Part shown: in pieces, positions 8,915 through 16,647 of the stretch | Layout: each line of letters starts with the position of its first letter | How positions within the stretch are numbered: the stretch's first letter is position 1 | Source: Acidocella aquatica | Lineage (GTDB): Bacteria > Pseudomonadota > Alphaproteobacteria > Acetobacterales > Acetobacteraceae | Direction: 5' to 3' | NCBI RefSeq assembly: GCF_030160635.1 | Contig: NZ_BSOS01000065.1 | Location: 1 to 64,000, forward strand | DNA: 64,000 nt | The notes under the pieces: model-generated | Database searches by the model: none | What the model was told of the DNA's origin: nothing | What the model saw: only the letters and a program-made list of their open reading frames with translations | Position numbers and translations under genes: made by a program

Positions 8915-9772
8915 TTAGACGCCCGGAATCAATCCGCCGGGTGTGGCCCCCCACATGCAGAAACTCAACGGTTCGCGCGTGAACTGGCGCGGGCGGTGCG
9001 TGGCCTCATCGGCGATTTCGCCAACGCCGCAGGAATATTCAAAGACCACGCCGTCAGGGCCTTTGAAATATAAAAACCGCGCGCCGGAAGTCGGGTGACG
9101 GCCGGGGCCGAATACGATGGGCACATTGTGTTCACGCAGGAAATAGTAAGAGCGCATCACGTCATCGACCTCGGCCACCTGATGGTTGATGTGCTGGATG
9201 CCGGGCTGGGCCGCCTGCACCAAAGCCAGCGTATGGTGAATGGCGTTGATGCGCATCAACGGAATATCGCCGATACGGTCGCTGACGCGGGCGTTGCAAA
9301 CCTGCGTCCAAAAAACCTCGTCGCGCACGGGGTCGGTGGAGTTCAGGCCGACATGGTTGAATCCGGTAATCCCCGCATCACGGCTTGGAAAATGCCGCCT
9401 GGCGCTGAGTTGCGGGCGGGTCACCAGCTCGATCTGGTTGCCGGTGGGATCGCGGAAGTTGATAAATTCGCTGACATATCGCGCCTGCGCCTCCGCCGCC
9501 GAACCACGGCGCACCTTGTGCCGCAATGCCTCCAGCGCGGCGGCGGCGGCGTCTAGCGCGGCGGTGTTTTCGACCTCGAAGCCGATGATCTGCTCCTCCG
9601 GCGCGCCCTCAAAATAGCATAGCGAATGTGCGCGCTGGTCGGAGCGAAGATAAAGCGCATCGCGGCGGCGCTCGCGCACTTCCAGGCCCAGCACGCCGGT
9701 TGCGAAAGTCTCGGCGGTAGCAAGGTCCGCGGTGCCGAGCCGGACATAGCTGAGGTCTTTCAGTTCGATCAT
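8915..9772 (-). CDS. Type I extradiol ring-cleavage dioxygenase
   Basis: The 285-aa protein has two VOC modules. The C-terminal one keeps the full Fe(II) triad: H140 (GFNHVGL), H197 (INHQV) and E245 (VFEYS). HH at 179-180 is near the substrate-acting histidine. Such enzymes open catechols next to the diol, producing the substrate of the downstream hydrolase. It overlaps the preceding VOC gene by four bases, so the pair is translationally coupled. From operon context the likely substrate is the 2,3-diol formed by the SDR at 11600-12364. Confidence 0.85.
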   Translation of the reverse strand: MIELKDLSYVRLGTADLATAETFATGVLGLEVRERRRDALYLRSDQRAHSLCYFEGAPEEQIIGFEVENTAALDAAAAALEALRHKVRRGSAAEAQARYVSEFINFRDPTGNQIELVTRPQLSARRHFPSRDAGITGFNHVGLNSTDPVRDEVFWTQVCNARVSDRIGDIPLMRINAIHHTLALVQAAQPGIQHINHQVAEVDDVMRSYYFLREHNVPIVFGPGRHPTSGARFLYFKGPDGVVFEYSCGVGEIADEATHRPRQFTREPLSFCMWGATPGGLIPGV

Positions 9773-10644
9773 GGCGTTTGCCTTTTTGCGTGGTGCGGGT
9801 TGAGTTCCGGCAGTTCGGTGCAGATGCTGCCCCAGGCGCAGAACGCCTCCGCCGCCAGGGCGAATTGCCGGGGCGCGCGCGGCGCCGCCGGGGCGGCCGG
9901 GTGAACGAAGCTCCAGGCAAGCGCGCCTGGCCCCGCGAAGCGCAGGAAGCTGGAACCGGAGACGGCCTCCAGCCCCGGGCCGTGTACAATACGGGTTTGT
10001 TGGGCTTCCAGCCGGTAATTGTGCTGCATCAGGTAGTCGAAATCCGCCACCCCGAAGCCGATATACAACAGCCCGGCACGGTCTGATGGATACAGCGCGA
10101 TGCGGTGATGCGCATCATCGAAGGCCAGATAAGTGATATCGCCAACCCGGCCGGCAACCCGCGCGCCGAGGAGGCTGGTCCATAGCCTGGTGTCGCGCGC
10201 CACATCCATACTGCGCAGGCCGATGCTGTGCAGGCCGGTGATGCCGCTGTCATGCGGCGGAAAAAAGCGGCTGGCCAAAAGCCGTGGGCGCAGCACAAGC
10301 TCCAGCGCATTGCCCGAGGCATCGCGCACCAGCAGCGCCTGCGCCACGCCGCGCTGTTCACAAAGCTCACGGTCCGCCCATGAACATATGAAACCCTCAC
10401 GGGGCAGGGCGGCGGCGATTGCCGCCAGCGCGGCTTCATCCGCCACTTCCAGCCCGAGGCCCTGTTGCGCCTCGGCGGTCAGCGCCAGGCTCCACGCCGG
10501 CGGGCCGCTGCGCCAGCGGATTTCGCCTGCCACGTCCCCCGCGCGCTGCAATCCGAGCGTCGCCTCGGCGAACTGCGCCGCCGCGGCGGCATCAGCCACC
10601 GGCACGCGCGCGTAGCACAGCGCTGCCAGCCTAGCCTGCGTCAT
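9769..10644 (-). CDS. VOC paralogue with lost metal ligands
   Basis: The 291-aa protein aligns almost without gaps to the downstream extradiol dioxygenase (GITGLHSIGLRS against GITGFNHVGLNS). Only H139 of the metal triad remains. The position of H197 is Phe197 (YIGFGV), and the position of E245 is Ser245 (LAWSFV). It should not bind iron in the usual way. It could be a structural partner, a substrate-binding protein or a decaying duplicate. The start is ATG 10644, with AGGA five bases upstream; an ATG two codons earlier is possible. It overlaps the TetR gene's end by 14 bases. Confidence 0.7.
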   Translation of the reverse strand: MTQARLAALCYARVPVADAAAAAQFAEATLGLQRAGDVAGEIRWRSGPPAWSLALTAEAQQGLGLEVADEAALAAIAAALPREGFICSWADRELCEQRGVAQALLVRDASGNALELVLRPRLLASRFFPPHDSGITGLHSIGLRSMDVARDTRLWTSLLGARVAGRVGDITYLAFDDAHHRIALYPSDRAGLLYIGFGVADFDYLMQHNYRLEAQQTRIVHGPGLEAVSGSSFLRFAGPGALAWSFVHPAAPAAPRAPRQFALAAEAFCAWGSICTELPELNPHHAKRQTP

Positions 10645-11287
10645 TGCCATCCTGCCTGTGTTTCTCGGCATAAAGCCGCACCATGCCGGCCCAGGTGGCA
10701 AAGCAGCGGTTCTGCCATTCGGTGTTGTCGTCCCACAGATTGCGTATTGAGTACCCGCGCACGATCGCCAGCGTCAGGCTGAGCAGTTCCGTGGCGATAT
10801 CCTGGGGGATGCCCGCCGCGATGAACGCCTGTTTCCATGCGGCTTCCACCGGCAGCCGCGCGCGTTGGCTGATGGCGAGCACCGCCGTGCGTAATTGCGA
10901 TGGCGGCTGGCTGGAGAGCACCAGATTCACCGCGACGAGAAAATATTCGCTGAAGAAAAATTCCTTGGCGTCTTCAATCACCATCTCGATCAGATCATGC
11001 GTTGAATCGCGTTGCGCCGCGCGCTGCCGGCTGGCCAGCATCTGGTTGTTGAAGGCATGTTCCACCAGCGCGATCACCAGCGTCTCCTTGGATTCGAAAT
11101 GATGCTGCAACGCGCCCTTGGAAACCCCGGCCTCCTCCGCGACATCAGCCGTACGCAACGCGGCGTAGCCCTTACGCACGGTCAGCCGTGTGGCGGCTTG
11201 CAGAATGCGCTGTTTGGTCTCCTCGCTTCGCTCCTCCTGCGTGCGCCGCTTGCGCGCCGGGGGTTCGTGCGTGTCAGGCGTCAACAT
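10631..11287 (-). CDS. TetR-family repressor, CymR-like
   Basis: The 218-aa TetR regulator has an N-terminal HTH (TADVAEEAGVSKGALQHHFESK) after a basic RKRRTQEER segment. From memory it resembles CymR, the cumate repressor, in RRTQ-ER, KGYA-R-ADV, the EFFF region and the late VRG--R-LW. It is encoded inside the operon it probably controls and starts within the last codons of the ferredoxin gene (14-base overlap). A dyad of CymR-operator size lies on the operon promoter at 14190-14215. The likely effector is the aromatic acid itself. Confidence 0.75.
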   Translation of the reverse strand: MLTPDTHEPPARKRRTQEERSEETKQRILQAATRLTVRKGYAALRTADVAEEAGVSKGALQHHFESKETLVIALVEHAFNNQMLASRQRAAQRDSTHDLIEMVIEDAKEFFFSEYFLVAVNLVLSSQPPSQLRTAVLAISQRARLPVEAAWKQAFIAAGIPQDIATELLSLTLAIVRGYSIRNLWDDNTEWQNRCFATWAGMVRLYAEKHRQDGNDAG

Positions 11288-11603
11288 GGAGCACACCATC
11301 AATCTCGCTGACCGTGTAAGTCAGCAGGTTCTTATTGCACGGTGTCGTCACCACCTCGCCGGTGGTCACGTCAAAACTGCCAAAATGCCAGCTGCATTCT
11401 ATGATGCAGCCGGTCAGAATGCCCTCCTCGGTGAGCGAGACCTCGCCATGCGTACACAGATCATCGGTCGCGTAGAATTTTCCATCGACGTTATAAATCG
11501 CAATCGCCCGCTCATCGGGCAACACCAATTTCTTCATTTCGCCCGGCGCCAGCGCGGCGGCCGTGAATGCAGCGAATGTGGTCAAGGCTCGGTTCTCCTT
11601 CAA
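11274..11603 (-). CDS. Rieske [2Fe-2S] ferredoxin of the dioxygenase
   Basis: The 109-aa protein carries the Rieske cluster motif C50-T-H52-G and C70-S-W-H73, so it should hold a [2Fe-2S] centre and pass electrons to the ring-hydroxylating oxygenase. Its length matches BphA3-type ferredoxins. It overlaps the end of the SDR gene by four bases and the start of the tetR gene by 14. No ferredoxin reductase is encoded in the operon, so electrons must come from a reductase elsewhere. Confidence 0.88.
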   Translation of the reverse strand: MKENRALTTFAAFTAAALAPGEMKKLVLPDERAIAIYNVDGKFYATDDLCTHGEVSLTEEGILTGCIIECSWHFGSFDVTTGEVVTTPCNKNLLTYTVSEIDGVLHVDA

Positions 11604-12364
11604 AGCATTGTACTGCCGCCATTAACGCTGATGACCTGCCCCGTCACGAAGCCCGCTTCAGGTGAGGCCAGATAGCTGACCATGGAGGCAACCTCGCTCA
11701 TTTCGGCCGCGCGGCCCATGGGGATGACGCTGATGAATTTTTTCGCCACCTCCGGCGCGCGGGCAATATACTCAGCCAGTTGCGGCGTATTCACCGCCGG
11801 GGGTGCCACGGTGTTGACGGTGATGCCATCGCCCGCGAACTCGCGCGCGAGCCCGGTGGTCAGCCCATGCACGCCGCCTTTGGCGGCATTATACGCGGCA
11901 TGTTCCCACAGGCCGTTGCGCACTGAATCCGCGCCCATGTTGATGATGCGGCCATAGCCCTGCGCCTTCATATGCGGCAGCGTCAGCCATGTGGCCCACA
12001 GCACGGTCCATAAATTGCGGTCGATGGTGGTGCGCAAGGTCTCGGGCGTATGCTCCAGAAACGGGCGGATCACGCCTCCGCCCGCGTTGTTGACCAGAAT
12101 GTCGATGCGCTCAAACCGCGCGATCGCGGCATTCACGGTCCGCTCCGCCACGTCCTGAAGCGAGAGATCTCCAGCCACGCTCACCGGTATGTGCGTCGGG
12201 TAGATGGTCAGGCGGCGGGCCGCGTCGGCCAGCCCGGCCTCGTCCATGTCGGCCAGCACGAGCTGCGCGCCATCGGCGGCAAGCCGCTGCGCGATAGCAT
12301 AGCCGATGCCGCGCGCCGCCCCGGTGACGATGGCGACATTCCCTGAAAGCTTCGCTGGACTCAT
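11600..12364 (-). CDS. SDR, cis-dihydrodiol dehydrogenase-like
   Basis: This 254-aa classical short-chain dehydrogenase has TGAARGIG at 14-21 for NAD(P), NNAGGG, and the YxxxK pair in AAYNAAKGG. It lies between the beta subunit and ferredoxin genes of the dioxygenase operon. The inferred reaction is oxidation of the cis-dihydrodiol made by the dioxygenase to a catechol, as done by BenD or CmtB. Family membership is certain and the substrate is inferred from neighbours. The spacing to the beta-subunit gene is ten bases. Confidence 0.85.
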   Translation of the reverse strand: MSPAKLSGNVAIVTGAARGIGYAIAQRLAADGAQLVLADMDEAGLADAARRLTIYPTHIPVSVAGDLSLQDVAERTVNAAIARFERIDILVNNAGGGVIRPFLEHTPETLRTTIDRNLWTVLWATWLTLPHMKAQGYGRIINMGADSVRNGLWEHAAYNAAKGGVHGLTTGLAREFAGDGITVNTVAPPAVNTPQLAEYIARAPEVAKKFISVIPMGRAAEMSEVASMVSYLASPEAGFVTGQVISVNGGSTML

Positions 12365-12374
12365 CGGCCGCCCC

Positions 12375-12869
12375 CTAAATGATGATGCTGATGCGGCATT
12401 GCGCGCGCAGCCCGTCGGAGGCCAGCATGGAGCGCTTCTCGCGGATTTTCAGCCCCGCGTCATCGCGCGCGAACTGGTAATAATGTGTGCCGAAATAGGT
12501 GTCGGTCACGGCATCCTTCGTGCGGTAGGTGATAAAGGCGGCGCTGGCGCTCAGGCTGTCTTCGCTCTGCGCCAAAATCCGCACGTTGCTGACCAGGCGC
12601 ATGGTTTTGGAGCGCGGGAATTCCACATGCGCGGTCCGCTTCATCAACCGCTTCACCCGCTCGCTCAGGCGGAAATGATCGTCGGCGATATAGAACAAAT
12701 TGTTCTCCGGCGAGGCCATGGGCGCCACGTCCGTCGAGGGCACATAATAAACGCCATCACCGGTGAACAGCGCCAGCCATTCCGGCAAGCGCCAGGTGTT
12801 CAGCAGCTCCGCCTCGGCGAACAGAAAATCTTCAATGTCGCTGCGTGTCAGCGGGGTTTTGTGGCTCAT
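12375..12869 (-). CDS. Ring-hydroxylating dioxygenase, beta subunit
   Basis: The 164-aa protein is a member of the small-subunit family (cystatin-like/SnoaL fold), which has a structural role in alpha3beta3 oxygenases. Recognisable segments are EAELLNTWRLPEWLALF, DGVYYVP and the NLFYIADDHFRLSERV region. The start was set at ATG 12869 because it overlaps the alpha subunit's TGA as ATGA, a coupling seen repeatedly in this operon. The longer frame only adds residues antisense to that junction. Confidence 0.88.
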   Translation of the reverse strand: MSHKTPLTRSDIEDFLFAEAELLNTWRLPEWLALFTGDGVYYVPSTDVAPMASPENNLFYIADDHFRLSERVKRLMKRTAHVEFPRSKTMRLVSNVRILAQSEDSLSASAAFITYRTKDAVTDTYFGTHYYQFARDDAGLKIREKRSMLASDGLRAQCRISIII

Positions 12870-14131
12870 GCTTGGTCTCCAAACAGGCGGCGGTTCCACT
12901 CGGTCCAGAATGAGCGTGTCTGCGCCTCATCATCATAGGCCGGGGTTTGCCTGCCCATGCCGCGGGAAATATCATTCCAAGGGGCTTCTCTCATGTTGCT
13001 GAACCCGGCCTGGCATTGCTCCAGCGCCTCGATGTCGTCGGGCGTGGCAAAGCCGCCTGGCCCGAGGAATTCAAGAAAATTATAGAGCCGCGCCTGGCGG
13101 TCGTCGGCATGCTCGCCTTGCGGCGCCAGCGCCCAGCCGTTCACCGCCATCAGGTCGGGGGCCTTGGGGTAGAAGGTCCGCACCGTCACCGCCATGATGT
13201 CGTTGACCACGAGGTTGGGGAAAATGACCAGATTGCGGTTGCTATGGGCAATGCGCTCAGCGCGCGCCTCGCCGTGGCGCTCCACGAGTTTCTGGTAGAT
13301 GGCATCGACGCGCGCCTTGCCCTCCTCGCCCCAGGCGGGAATCCACTGCGCGATCGGCCGGCCCCAGGGCGCCTTATATTCCACGACGCCATGGCCGTTG
13401 CCCAGCGCCCGGCCCGTACCGGAGAGCGCAATCGGCACCAGCCCGCCGGTGGTCGACTTCAGATAGTCCAGATAGGTCGCGTGGTTGGTTGCCGCGTGGT
13501 AGCCATCAAAACTGTTCTCGGCCAGCAGCTTCCAATTGGCGCGGATCGCATATTCCTGCGTGCCGCCGACAATGGCCATCCCCGCCTCCGAATGGTCGGC
13601 CACGAGTTCGAGATATTCCTTGGCGTTGCCAAGATAATCCTCAAGCGAAACGGCGTCCCTGTCGAAGTTCACGAACACAAATCCGCGAAAACACTCCAGC
13701 CGGGGCACATGTGTCATCTGCGTTTCCGGGCGCTGCTGGAAGTCCGGCTGATACGCATCCGCGCCGGGCAGGCCGCGCAGCGCGCCGTTGGTGCCGAAAA
13801 CCCAGCCATGGTAGAAGCACTGAAAGGTTTTCGCGACACCGGAACGTTCCCGGCAAACCTGCGCGCCACGGTGCGGGCAGGCGTTGAGCATGGCGTTGAG
13901 CTTGCCCTGGTTGTCGCGCGTGAACAGCAGGTTGCGCCCGCCGACCGCGCGGGTCAGGAACGCGCCAGGCTCGCGCAGCTCACTTTCGTGGCCCAAATAT
14001 AGCCAGCAATGGTCGAAAATACGGTCGTGCTCGGCCTGCAAAATGCCGGGATCAACAAAGTTGCGGCGCGCGACGTTGAATGTGCCTCGCGCGGTGTCGA
14101 TTTTCACGGCCGGGCCAATGGCATGCGGCAT
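12866..14131 (-). CDS. Rieske ring-hydroxylating dioxygenase, alpha subunit
   Basis: The 421-aa catalytic subunit has a Rieske centre C85-x-H87 and C105-x2-H108 (CPHRG, CFYHGW) and a mononuclear iron site in ENSFDGYHAATNH (D209, H212, H217). The C-terminal aspartate probably lies in PDDIEAL. It adds O2 across an aromatic ring to give a cis-dihydrodiol. The start is ATG 14131, behind AAGGAAGG. It is the first gene of the minus-strand operon. It appears closest to benzoate, cumate or anthranilate-type oxygenases, but the exact substrate is open. Confidence 0.9.
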   Translation of the reverse strand: MPHAIGPAVKIDTARGTFNVARRNFVDPGILQAEHDRIFDHCWLYLGHESELREPGAFLTRAVGGRNLLFTRDNQGKLNAMLNACPHRGAQVCRERSGVAKTFQCFYHGWVFGTNGALRGLPGADAYQPDFQQRPETQMTHVPRLECFRGFVFVNFDRDAVSLEDYLGNAKEYLELVADHSEAGMAIVGGTQEYAIRANWKLLAENSFDGYHAATNHATYLDYLKSTTGGLVPIALSGTGRALGNGHGVVEYKAPWGRPIAQWIPAWGEEGKARVDAIYQKLVERHGEARAERIAHSNRNLVIFPNLVVNDIMAVTVRTFYPKAPDLMAVNGWALAPQGEHADDRQARLYNFLEFLGPGGFATPDDIEALEQCQAGFSNMREAPWNDISRGMGRQTPAYDDEAQTRSFWTEWNRRLFGDQA

Positions 14132-14188
14132 GGGCGGTTCCTTCCTTGATTTTTTGTTCGTGGCGCCTGAGCGGTCCGCGGTTGTCGC

Positions 14189-14218
14189 TACATACAATCC
14201 ATCCGGATGGTATGTCAA
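14189..14218 (-). promoter_or_regulatory. Promoter with CymR-like operator for the aromatic operon
   Basis: On the minus strand a perfect -35 TTGACA (14218-14213) is followed after 18 bases by TATGTA (14194-14189) as the -10. Across them lies ACATAC-N14-GTATGT (14190-14215), a 26-bp site with the same arm pattern and length as the cumate operator ACAAAC-N14-GTTTGT as I remember it. A second, offset 12-bp perfect dyad, CCATCCGGATGG (14199-14210), lies inside. A repressor here would cover the promoter. The site is 58 bases from the alpha-subunit start. Confidence 0.65.
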
Positions 14219-14296
14219 TCGGGCAAAATTTAAACTTTACCGGGTCATACTGCCGCGCGCGGCCAGGCGCGGCCCCCGGCAAAAGTTTGGGAAGGT

Positions 14297-15178
14297 TCAG
14301 TCCGGCTGGATCAGCGCGCCAAACGCCGCCCCGGCGCGGCTGGGCGTGCGCTGTTTGTGGCGCAGCAGATGAAACGCGCGCTCGGGCAGGAGCAAATTCA
14401 CCTGCCGGAGCAACCCAGCCTCCAGGCTGGGGGCGGCGACGGAGGCGGAAAGCGCCGTGGCGCCCAGCCCGGCTTCCACCGCGCCGCGCACCGCCTCGTT
14501 GGAGGGCAGTTCAAGCGCCACGCGCAAATTGCTGATATTCAGGCCAAAGCCGGCCAGGGCATGTTCGAATTCCGAGCGCGTCCCCGAACCCGGCTCGCGC
14601 AGCACCCACTCGCTTTGCGTCAGTTGCGCCGGCTCCAGCTTTTCCACGCTGGCCCATGGGTGGTCCGGCCCCACGACGAGCACCATGCTGTCACGCGCGA
14701 CCTGCCGGCTCAACAGGCTCGGAGCCTCCACATTGCCTTCCACCAGCCCCATCTCGGCGATGCCCTCCAGCACCGCCCGCGCCACCTGGGTAGTGTTGCC
14801 CACGGTGAGTTCTATTTCGATGCCCGGATAGGCGCGCCGGAACGCCACCAGATGCCGGGGCAGCCAATAACTGGCGATGGTGTGGCTGGCCTGCACATGC
14901 AGCCGCCCGCGCGTGGCCCCGGCGAGGTCTTCCAACAGGGCCTGCGCGGCATCCGCCTGGGCCAGCACGGCGCGCGCCGCGCCCAGAAACTGCTCCCCCG
15001 CCTCGGTGAGCGCGATCCCCCGGCCGATCCGGTGAAATAATTTGGTGCCATGGCGTGCCTCCAGCGCGGCAATGGCGGCGCTCACGGCCGACTGCCCCAG
15101 CCCCAGTGCCGCCGCCGCCCTGGTGACATGCGCGCGCTCGGCCACGGCGATAAAAATACGTAGTTGTTCAAGGGTCAT
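14297..15178 (-). CDS. LysR-family regulator, YeiE/CbbR-like
   Basis: The 293-aa LysR-type regulator has an N-terminal winged HTH (VTRAAAALGLGQSAVSAAIAALE) and a LysR substrate domain containing VGNTTQVARAVLEGIAEMGLVEG, a signature of the YeiE/CbbR branch. The start is ATG 15178, behind GAGAGGAA. It is divergent from the TDT exporter gene (136-base gap). YeiE senses sulfite in enterobacteria and TDT proteins include the sulfite pump Ssu1, so joint control of sulfite efflux is a fair guess. It is also 165 bases upstream of, and parallel to, the dioxygenase operon, so a role there is possible. Confidence 0.8.
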   Translation of the reverse strand: MTLEQLRIFIAVAERAHVTRAAAALGLGQSAVSAAIAALEARHGTKLFHRIGRGIALTEAGEQFLGAARAVLAQADAAQALLEDLAGATRGRLHVQASHTIASYWLPRHLVAFRRAYPGIEIELTVGNTTQVARAVLEGIAEMGLVEGNVEAPSLLSRQVARDSMVLVVGPDHPWASVEKLEPAQLTQSEWVLREPGSGTRSEFEHALAGFGLNISNLRVALELPSNEAVRGAVEAGLGATALSASVAAPSLEAGLLRQVNLLLPERAFHLLRHKQRTPSRAGAAFGALIQPD

Positions 15179-15314
15179 GGCCGGTTCCTCTCGAAGCAAA
15201 AGCTTCAGCTCAACGCGAAATTAACCATTTAATTAGATTGAAACAATAAAAACATTCGGTTTTATTAAAGTAATCCAGCGCTGTATGGTCATTTTCAAAT
15301 CATTGAGGACCCTC

Positions 15315-16481
15315 ATGTCTTTCCATCTGTCCAAACCATTCTCGCACCACCCGCATCCGCGCGAAATCGTCAGGCAATTCACCCCGAACTGGTTTACCGT
15401 GACAATGGGAACCGGCGTGGTGTCGCTGGCGCTCAACCTCTTCCCGCTGCATCTGTCCTTGCTGCACCAGATCGCGGTTGGGCTGTGGCTGCTCAACATC
15501 CCGCTGTTTGTGCTCTGCACGGTGCTTTATCTGGCCCGCTGGATATTTTTCCCGCGCGATGCCATGCCGATTTTCACCCATTCGGTGATGCCGATGTTTC
15601 TGGGGGCGATCCCCATGGGGCTGGCGACGATCATCAACGGGTTTCTCGCCTTCGGAATTGCCCTGATCGGGTCGCGGGCGGTCGGCATCGCGCTCACGCT
15701 CTGGTGGATCGACGCGGCGCTGGCCATCGGTATCGGCCTTCTCGTGCCCTTCCTCATGTTCACCCGCCAGACGCATAGTTTTGAATCCATGACGGCGATC
15801 TGGCTGCTGCCGATTGTTCCCGCAGAAGTGACAGCGGCCAGCGGCGGGTTGCTGCTGGTGCATCTGGCCAGCCCCGTGGCCGCCGCGCATATGTTGTTTC
15901 TCAGTTATGTACTCTGGGCTTTTTCGGTGCCGCTGGCGTGCGGCGTGCTGGTGGTGCTGTTCCTGCGGATGGTGCTGCACAAATTGCCCAAGCGGGACAT
16001 GGCGGTTTCAAGCTGGCTGGCCCTGGGGCCGCTCGGCACTGGCGCCCTGGGCCTGCTGGTGCTGGGGCATGATGCGCCGGGTGTTCTGGCCGGGCTTGGC
16101 ATGGCCGACATCGGCGCCGTCGCGCATGGCCTGGGTATTTTCGGCGGGTTAGTGTTCTGGGGCTATGGCGCATGGTGGCTGTTCATGGCCGTGGGCATCA
16201 CCCTCACTTATCTGGATGAGGGCCTGCCCTTCAACATGGGCTGGTGGGGGTTCACCTTCCCGCTCGGCGTGTTCACTTTGGCCACGCTTAACCTTGGTGT
16301 GCAGACAGGCATGGGTTTCTTCACCGATTTTGGTGGATGCCTCGTGGTGGTTCTCGTTGGCTTCTGGATCATGGTTTCCGCCCGCACGCTGGCCGGCGGC
16401 TATCGCGGCTATCTGTTCGTCTCGCCCTGCCTCGCCAGCCGCAACGCGATGCTCTCGCCCGAGACGGGGTTGAACAGTTAG
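15315..16481 (+). CDS. TDT/SLAC1-family exporter (sulfite or tellurite type)
   Basis: This 388-aa membrane protein has about ten hydrophobic helices. It opens with FTPNWFTVTMGTGVVSLAL, the first-helix signature of the tellurite-resistance/dicarboxylate transporter family, which includes fungal Ssu1 sulfite efflux pumps and the TehA channel. The start was moved to ATG 15315, which has GAGGA six bases upstream. The divergent LysR regulator is its likely controller. The TAG stop is completed by the first base of repeat copy B. Confidence 0.82.
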   Translation: MSFHLSKPFSHHPHPREIVRQFTPNWFTVTMGTGVVSLALNLFPLHLSLLHQIAVGLWLLNIPLFVLCTVLYLARWIFFPRDAMPIFTHSVMPMFLGAIPMGLATIINGFLAFGIALIGSRAVGIALTLWWIDAALAIGIGLLVPFLMFTRQTHSFESMTAIWLLPIVPAEVTAASGGLLLVHLASPVAAAHMLFLSYVLWAFSVPLACGVLVVLFLRMVLHKLPKRDMAVSSWLALGPLGTGALGLLVLGHDAPGVLAGLGMADIGAVAHGLGIFGGLVFWGYGAWWLFMAVGITLTYLDEGLPFNMGWWGFTFPLGVFTLATLNLGVQTGMGFFTDFGGCLVVVLVGFWIMVSARTLAGGYRGYLFVSPCLASRNAMLSPETGLNS

Positions 16482-16584
16482 AGCGCGATCGTTTGAGGTT
16501 CGCTCAACCGAGCGAGCCGAAAGCGTGAATCGCCCTCAGAAAAACGGCTAGAGACTGATCGCACTTAAAGCGATCAGTCTCTAG
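16480..16584 (+). repeat. Dispersed 104-bp palindromic element, copy B
   Basis: This is a full-length copy in reference orientation. Its first bases complete the TAG stop (16479-16481) of the TDT gene. The 13-bp right-hand hairpin (AGACTGATCGC...GCGATCAGTCT variant) has compensating changes in both arms relative to other copies, so the pairing is conserved. Read on the minus strand, the hairpin is followed by TTTTT, placing a terminator after the zinc-type dehydrogenase gene. Confidence 0.9.
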
Positions 16585-16591
16585 CGCAATA

Positions 16592-16625
16592 GGTTCGAAT
16601 TGGCGCAGGAGCGCCAATTCGAACC
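16592..16625. terminator. Perfect 15-bp stem-loop between convergent genes
   Basis: GGTTCGAATTGGCGC (16592-16606) pairs perfectly with GCGCCAATTCGAACC (16611-16625) around a four-base loop. It lies directly beside repeat copy B in the gap between two convergent genes. There is no T-run on either side, so it is not a classic intrinsic terminator. A processing or transcript-end stability hairpin is as likely. Confidence 0.45.
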
Positions 16626-16647
16626 CGCTCCAAAAGCCCGCCGGCGC

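Noticed and set aside
15300-15980. Long antisense frame opposite the TDT exporter
   Set aside because: It is rich in Arg/His/Gln as expected for a GC-rich shadow frame, and the sense frame has clear membrane helices and family motifs.
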